From Brachynemurus nebulosus (taxonomy: Eukaryota > Arthropoda > Insecta > Neuroptera > Myrmeleontidae), in NCBI GenBank assembly GCA_035578155.1, contig JAPWDM010000023.1:1488001-1552000 (forward strand): 64,000 nt of DNA, given 5' to 3'. The position numbers and the translations under genes were made by a program. A model generated the notes under the pieces. It worked only from the letters and a program-made list of their open reading frames with translations. It was not told the origin of the DNA and ran no database searches. The stretch's first letter is position 1; every line of letters starts with the position of its first letter. Shown piece by piece: positions 57,815 through 64,000 of the stretch.

Positions 57815-58379
57815 TTAATATTGGAATATTATTTTTTTCATACATATGTCCGTCCACTGCCGTCTATATTTCATTTTTTAACCATAAATAAAATTTCCAC
57901 ACTACACATAGGAATAAAATAAGTAATTTAATAGACAATAGTGAGAAAATCGTATCCAGAAGAAATATATCATAGGTATATGTGTGACGAGAATTATGTA
58001 GGAATGGATATAGAGGTACGGTATGTTGTGTTAATTCCCTAAGGAACATAGCGACCAGTGAGCTAGTGAGTTAGTAGTGTCTTCCTGTCTCCCTGTATAT
58101 GAATAAAACACGACAGAAATGTATATGGCCTGGAATGAAATATATGTCATCGATGGTAATGCATAATAATTTCACCTTCATAGTGCTTACGACACCGTCC
58201 GACACTATGTACCTATAGCTGAAGGTTGTCGGTGTAGGAAAATGTAATTTCGTAGTTCATGATTTTATATTAAAACATTTCATAATTCATGTACGATGCT
58301 TATAATAAAGGTGACATTTCAGTAGGTACATATTTCAATAGAGAGAACTGAAAATGTGTTTTGAAATTCACGTTTTAAC
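57815..58379. other. AT-rich intergenic sequence, nothing recognised
   Basis: No bounded repeats or coding motifs recognised. Confidence 0.4.
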
Positions 58380-58392
58380 CAAAACATATATA

Positions 58393-58501
58393 CTTTTAAT
58401 TTCAAATGTTGGTAAGGCGCTTGGCTGGTAACCAAGAGATCCGGGTTCGAGTCCCAGCCGATCCAGTTTGGTAATTTTTCAAACACTATGTCAATTTTAA
58501 T
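58393..58501 (-). mobile_element. SINE insertion with 5' inversion
   Basis: The target duplication CAAAACATATATA is at 58380-58392 and 58502-58514. The insert is the SINE 3' tail in minus orientation (CTTTTAATTTCAAATG) joined, with GTT microhomology, to a plus-oriented segment from the tRNA-like D loop through the B box (GGTTCGAGTCC) to body phrase ATGTCAATTTTAAT. That is the pattern left by twin-primed reverse transcription. The right breakpoint falls at the same body position as in the complex at 32012-32643. Confidence 0.8.
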
Positions 58502-58514
58502 CAAAACATATATA

Positions 58515-59150
58515 ACAAAATAAATATTTCGCTCGCTAAATTAATATATATCAATATTAATTTTGCATACTGTGAAAAGAAATACTATATGTTATATTTA
58601 GGTTTATATCACATTCGATTAAGAATACTCGTGGAAAACCACAAAAGTTTAATTCATACCACTGGGTTTTTGAATAAAAAATAAATATCATTTTTTTTAT
58701 TTTATTTTAATTCTACATCATAAATAATATTGATAATCGATACGAAAAATTTTTTTTTTTTTAAAATGATATATAATAAATAATAAATTAATTAAAACTT
58801 GAAAAATTTAAAAAAATATCATTTGGTTAAAAACAGCACTACAAAAGATCACGATGTCTGTGACGTCATAAAGGTAATATGTCACAAGTGTCAAAATTAT
58901 TAAAATTTAGTAGGAAAAATTATTGATGGTTGTTTCATTGATTTGGACGTTCAAAATCTTGAGGGACATTTTTTCCGGATTTATTTTTGTATTGCTATCA
59001 CAAAGTGGTACAAAACAAGCTCGATATTTCTTTAGTTTCGATATTTCGACAGTGAAGTTTGTAGCAAGCAATGATTTGAATAGAAATAAGAATTTCAGAG
59101 CAACAATAATTTCATAGTAACAATAATTTCATAGCAACAATAATAGTAGG
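58515..59150. other. AT-rich intergenic sequence, nothing recognised
   Basis: A short direct repeat TAACAATAATTTCATAG (59100-59145) only; the 64-residue frame at 58923-59117 is unrecognised. Confidence 0.4.
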
Positions 59151-59373
59151 AGAGCTGCTGGCCGATTTGCAATAGTCACGCGTTAAATTGAGAGGATAGG
59201 ATCTTGGATACTACTTACTCTACATAAAAATTCAGTTCTGGCAAGCCAATTCGGCCGGGTTGAGTCGAATAGGCTTGCCAGAACTGAACTTCTGGGTAGA
59301 GTAAGTATTCAAGATTCTATCTTCTTAATTTAACGCGTGTTGAAATAACCATCGCAAATCGGCCAGTAGCTCT
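59151..59373. mobile_element. 223-bp palindromic MITE
   Basis: AGAGCTGCTGGCCGATTTGC and its counterpart GCAAATCGGCCAGTAGCTCT open arms that include CACGCGTTAAATTGAG and CAGTTCTGGCAAGCC, meeting around TTCGGCCGGGTTGAGTCG. No clear target duplication. Confidence 0.75.
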
Positions 59374-59584
59374 TGGTCTATAATCTATTTGAAAATAAAA
59401 AAAGACACTACTGTAACTATGTTCAAGCCATATAACCTTTATTACATCACATAAGCGCTCCGTTATCGGTTCTAAGTTTGAAAATTTATTTTTAATTTAA
59501 TATAACTTATACATATAACTTATACATATAATATGATCTTTCCATTTATGACAAAAAAATTTTTTCTTCAAAAACCTAATAGTC

Positions 59585-60494
59585 TAGAGATGTCAATCGG
59601 GCGGGAATAAAATGGGTCCCATCGGGTAGAGTTTTTTAAAAACGGACGGGAGTGGGAACTGACGTTTATAACAAATATTTTACAGGATTGGAAGTGAGCG
59701 GGAGTGGCACCAAAGATAATGTAACTGTGTTTCGGCACCCGAAGCAAAAACCGCGTCCCGTTGGGAACGGGATTAAAACTGATAAATAGGATGTGAGTGG
59801 CATTGGGCAAGATTTGACAATTTTGCTCAGGATTATGAGCGGGCAGGAATGACGAATCAATTTTGAAAGTGGGTGGGAGTGGGGATGATCGATATTAGAA
59901 AAACATCGATGTTGAGAGCGATGTTAACATCGATTCAAGAGTATCGATATACGATATATATCGAAAGAAAGACATCGATGTTCGAAAACATCGATGTTTA
60001 TGTAGCAAAATAAACAACCATTATAATCTATTATTTTATTTTTTAAAAATTAACATTGCCAGTATTTATTTGGTACACTTTGCAAAAAAAAAGTCACTTT
60101 GTTAGAAGTTTCCCTTTTAATTTGTTCCTTTATTGATACAAATACTGCCCAGCTTTTGAAAAAAGTCTCTCTGAAGCTGTTGAAGTTGCTGTGAAACACA
60201 AATATTTAATAGCAATTTTTTTCAAGTTTGGATAAGTGGATCCTAGAACTTGCCATAAAAGTAATGGATCTTGTTTTAAATCAGCTACAGGACTTTTTAA
60301 CTACTGGACAGCTTAGAGTAATATGGATGTTTCGATATTATTCTCGTAACATCGATGTGTCGATGTTATTGAGAACATAACATCGATGTTTTTACATCGA
60401 TGTTTTCCCCCTAAACATCGATGTTTTTCTACCATCGATGAATATCGATCATCCGTAGGCGGGAACATAAAAATTACCTCTGGTAACATCTCTA
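59585..60494. mobile_element. hAT-type element with TAGAGATGT ends, hosting a nested MITE
   Basis: TAGAGATGT at 59585 and ACATCTCTA ending at 60494 form the TIR. Flanking 8-mers (TAATAGTC, CAACAATC) match at 5 of 8, so the duplication is weak. The left part repeats GCGGGARTGG-type motifs (near 59600, 59645, 59698, 59837, 59870). A second element occupies 59883-60454. Frames of 64-80 residues on the minus strand are readings of the repeats. Confidence 0.6.
59883..60454. mobile_element. Nested MITE packed with ACATCGATGT palindromes
   Basis: The ends GGATGATCGATATT match in inverse orientation. At least eight copies of ACATCGATGT (itself palindromic) or variants lie in both flanks (59905-60000 and 60320-60445). 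The middle is AT-rich and non-coding. It resembles hAT-type MITEs with a GGATGATCGAT start, but the target duplication is not clear. Confidence 0.6.
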
Positions 60495-60559
60495 CAACAA
60501 TCTTTCGGTAACACCGAACAAAATATTGAAATATTCGGAAATATTGAACAAGATTACCC

Positions 60560-61510
60560 CTAGAACACAAAATTTTGTTAGTCGTAAGCTTCAAATTTGT
60601 CAAAAATGTAAAAAATGGTAGTGAAAACATACAAATAGTACCAAATTCAATGTCTTTATAAAGAAAATTTCGATTTCTGTAGTTATAATTTGATTAAATG
60701 TGCTTTATGACGTAATCGCGATAAAAAAAAAAACTTTTTTGAGATATTCAACTTTAGGTAATGATTTTACGTAAATTTATTATTGGGATTTATGTGATTT
60801 ATTTTGCATTTCTCTTTTTAAACTACGACTAACCCTGCGCTTCTAATACTATCAAAAATAAACACAGCAATACTGAAAACGATCTCTACGATCAAAATTA
60901 CGTTTTTTATAGCAAAAACTTGATTAAATATCGTTGATGACGTCATCACGGTAAAATTTTAACTTTTTTCAAACTCCAGATTCTCGACTCCGGGTTGACT
61001 TCTTGTAGATTTATTAATGTAATTTTGGTAATTGGCGGATGAAATTTCGATTTCTGTTAGTAAAATGACGACACTCTTCGAAACTGCAACTTGGACACTA
61101 AAACTCTAATTTCTGTTGACCGTACGCTTCTAATTTTATCAAAAATAAAAAGAACGATACCAAAAACCTACAAATAGATTCAAATTCCATCTCTATACAA
61201 TCAAAATTACAAATTTTTTTTAGTAATTTTGGGGAAGAACTTTCAATTTCTGTTAGCAAAATTACGGCACACCCTTCGAAATTACAACTTGGACACTAAA
61301 GCTCAAATTTCTGTTGGTTCCACGCTGCGAATTTTATCAAAAATGAACAGAGCAATTCTGAAAACCTACAAATAGCCCCAAATTCCATATTTCTACGATC
61401 AAAATTACGATTTTTATAGCAAAAAGTTGACTAAATATACTTGACGACGTCATCACGATAAAATTTTAACTTTTTATCAAATTTTCGTTACCGGGGTCAA
61501 TTCATCAAGA
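60560..61510 (+). repeat. Degenerate long tandem repeats
   Basis: About four diverged units marked by CTTCTAATTTTATCAAAAAT (near 60590, 60840, 61128, 61325; spacings about 250, 290, 195). Shared phrases are AACCTACAAATAG, ATCAAAATTACGATTTTTAT and GACGTCATCACGRTAAAATTT. Other blocks (CACTCTTCGAAACTGCAACTTG) recur out of phase, so units have internal deletions. Confidence 0.65.
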
Positions 61511-61591
61511 TTACAAAATTCTCTTTGAAACTAAGATTTTAAAATTAGCGAAAAAAACTAAAATGATTTAGTTATAGTAGGACTTTCTTAA

Positions 61592-62466
61592 GGGGGGCCA
61601 CTAGTGTGACCGCCTGAAAAAAGGTGATTTTTGAGAATTTTTTTTAAAGAAAACTACTGTATGAAATGTTTTAATATTTTAAGGATATATTCGTTAATAT
61701 ATAATAAATTCATGATAAAATTTTTGGACCAAAAAATTGAAAATTCAGTGAGTTATTCGCGATCTTCCTAGGCTCAAAAAAAAAGTTCCCCACTGCTGCA
61801 GTGATAGTGCCTGAAATCAATAAAACCGAAAAGCCTATTAAACTAGAAGGTATTGCCCGTGCCAAGAACCTCAATCGAAAAAAAAAGTTAAAATTTAACA
61901 AAATGGCGGAGCTTTTAAAAAAAAGTTTCAAATTTTGCGCGAAAATTTGATAATTTTTGGCCTGCAAAAATTACATATTTTATTCGATCGGAAAACTGAA
62001 GGTTCATGGCACGAACAAACATATATAAAAGAAGCTGCAATAAGAATCAAATCGATCGGATGATTTGCCTTCGAGTTATAACTCCAGCAAATTTGAAAAA
62101 TGTAGTTTGTCTTTACCTTACCTTTTAGTTTTAATCACTGAGAATTTTTACAAAAATTATTTACGATGTACTCGCTATAACGGTCATAGTAAAACTAGAT
62201 GAGTCGTTTAAATGTGCCAGGTTATAGCTGCTCCACAACATGTGACTGGCAGTCACGTCCAGAAACTCCCGAACTATCAACCTTCATACATTAACCTCAA
62301 AGTTAACAATGAAAATCAGAATCCGTTCTTCAGATGGCTGTAACTCAAAAACTATTTGAGATATGCACTTGAAATTTTAGTATGTTATTTTTAAAGGTAT
62401 AGACTATCGAAACATGCAAAAAAAAAATGTTCCAATTTTTTCAAAATGTCACACTAGTGGTCCCCC
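61592..62466. mobile_element. TTAA-flanked TIR element (875 bp)
   Basis: TTAA at 61588-61591 and 62467-62470. The ends GGGGGGCCACTAGTGTGAC and GGGGGACCACTAGTGTGAC (reverse complement of the right) are near-identical. The interior includes the repeat shared with 31095-31265. No transposase. TTAA targets are typical of piggyBac, but the termini differ from the clear piggyBac copy at 56912. Confidence 0.75.
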
Positions 62467-62904
62467 TTAAATAATAAAATTGTTTCTGAGTAATCATCAT
62501 TTTTACATTATGTATCACAAATGTTCATTTTGTTGAATTTGCGTAAATCGAACGATAAATAAATTGTAAATTACCATTCTTTATTGAAATTTTTCAAATA
62601 ATATGTAAATTTATTTCAAATGTCGGTACTCGCTATGTAAAGTATCTATCAAGCTAATGAATTCAAACTGAATTTATTCCAATAGATGTTGATAATATTT
62701 CCATTATTAACAAGAGAACTATTTTAAATATTTATTAGATATCAATAAATTAAATTTTTATTTACATAAATCATATTACCCATTGATTTTTATTTGATAG
62801 CAAGTTAATATTTCAATAATACCTACATAAATCTTTTATAATATTAAATTTGGCATTTCAGTCTCTCACTAGCATACTTTCAATTGTTCTTTTTAAGAAA
62901 AAAT
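62467..62904. other. AT-rich intergenic sequence, nothing recognised
   Basis: No bounded repeats or coding motifs recognised. Confidence 0.4.
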
Positions 62905-64000
62905 AAAAAACACCGTGAGCAGCGGAGCCCCATCACGGAAGTCGAATTTTTCCTTTCATCTTCGGTATTGAATGTCTACAAGCGAAATGTAATTGAAAGT
63001 CCACAAGCGATTTGCCATTTTGGTGGTTTCAAAACTGATGATGAAGGTCCGGTTGATCAGGGCTTTAAAAAAAGGTTTTAAGTTTTTAAGGGCTGAATCT
63101 CAGTAAAATTCAATTTTGTACCGATAACAGTTAGCAGGGGAAAAGCCAACACAATTCGTACGAGGGCATTCCTACCAATGCTTATCCGCCAATTGCCTTT
63201 GTGTTTTATTTTTAAATATTAAAAAAGAAGGAACTTAAATAGTAAACTGGAAGGCTTTTATGAAGATATTTTTCCTTTCCAAAAAAATCCAAAATTTCTA
63301 TTTTATAAATAATAAAAATCCAAAATTCCTAATTTATAAATAAACAGTGACTTTAATAAAATTTTTAAATTACTTAATATGTACGTATTTCATTTGTCAT
63401 AAAAGTAAGTTCACTTTTTTTTAAATTTTTTTAAAATTACTATTCGCCTACTTGTATTTAGAATAAAAATAATGCATTTAAAACACATTTAACAATAGCA
63501 TTCAAATCCGATGTAAAAATGGGAGAAGTGGGGGGAAAAGTAATGTGGACTCCCTAAAAGGTACTAGCTGGATACTAACTGAATACACGTACAAAATTTC
63601 AGCCCTCTAGGTTTCCTTACAGAGTCTCTAGACGTGTTAGAAAGCAAGCAAAAAAATTAAGGAAATACTGGAGTAAAAATCGTGGGGGTAAGGGTTAAAA
63701 GTTGAAACCTCCAAAAAGCAGTGGCTGGCTATTAACTTAACCTGTACACAAAATTTAAGCCCTCTAGGTTTATTTGGGGAGATTTTGACCCGAACGAAAC
63801 TGTCAAAAAACAAGAAAAATCATGTTCTTTTTGGTATAAAAATGGTGGGGGTAAGGGTTAAAAGTCGAGACCCCCAAAAGGCACCCCCTTGATACTAACT
63901 CAATCCCAATACAAAATTTCAGCCTTCTAGGTTTATTTGGGTGACCTGTGCGAGTGGTACAAACTTCGAAAACGTCGAAAAAGCATGAAATTGTAGCTTA
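62905..64000 (-). mobile_element. Repeat element X, copy 2, uninterrupted and running off the window
   Basis: The reverse complement matches 22620-23378 joined directly to 24875-25165. Landmarks: CACAATTCGTACGAGGGCAT, CCAATTGCCTTTGTG, AATAGTAAACTGGAAGG and the about 160-bp units with CCCTCTAGGTTT. The site where copy 1 carries its insertion is here an A6 tract at 63221-63226. The 65-residue frame at 62884-63081 is part of the repeat and is unrecognised. Confidence 0.75.

Overview
This is a eukaryotic, very AT-rich, gene-poor window. I found no intact protein-coding gene, no rRNA and no functional tRNA gene. Nearly every longer open frame is a translated (TA)n tract (IYIYIY strings) or a shadow of a repeat. 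The mixture of repeats (short hAT, piggyBac, mariner/pogo and Helitron derivatives, tRNA-Thr-derived SINEs, a (TA)n-carrying Helentron-like family) points to an arthropod, most likely an insect. That is inference; I cannot name a species.

Layout. 1-4.7 kb: (TA)n tracts, a partial Helentron-like copy and a hairpin MITE. 4.7-8.1 kb: a terminal-inverted-repeat (TIR) element split by a 2.8-kb Helentron-like element that carries a 120-bp minisatellite and a (TA)n core. 8.5-16 kb: a GC-richer relic, a decayed Helitron, a second minisatellite-bearing Helentron-like copy, a 255-bp duplication and a clean Helitron (14911-15927). 17.4-21.1 kb: a 1.7-kb TIR element and a MITE. 22.2-27.4 kb: element X, broken by a Helentron-like composite, then the best single Helentron-like copy. 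27.5-30.2 kb: an iterated-motif TIR element and a 1.05-kb mariner-type palindrome. 32-34.1 kb: a rearranged SINE and a foldback element split by another SINE. 35.1-40.6 kb: a second iterated-motif element and a 3.4-kb foldback whose arms contain tandem arrays. 41.2-48.6 kb: TTAA-flanked MITE, hAT with a transposase pseudogene, pogo-like remnant, and a (TA)n tract broken by two MITEs. 48.9-62.5 kb: further inverted-repeat, hAT, piggyBac and TTAA elements, a Penelope-like relic and a twin-primed SINE. 62.9-64 kb: an uninterrupted second copy of element X.

Main biological points. (1) One Helentron/HINE-like family accounts for many of the (TA)n microsatellites. Copies with no, one or several (TA)n tracts coexist, and an occupied/empty-site pair is present in the window. 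(2) Several insertions can be bounded to the base by target-site duplications (TSDs): hAT 8 bp, piggyBac-like TTAA, mariner TA, Helitron A/T, SINE 11-13 bp. (3) Two SINE insertions look like twin-priming inversions, one apparently from a dimeric template. (4) Several unrelated non-autonomous elements share one architecture: a terminal motif iterated many times inside the element. All family assignments come from reading termini, TSDs and short peptide relics; no database search was possible.
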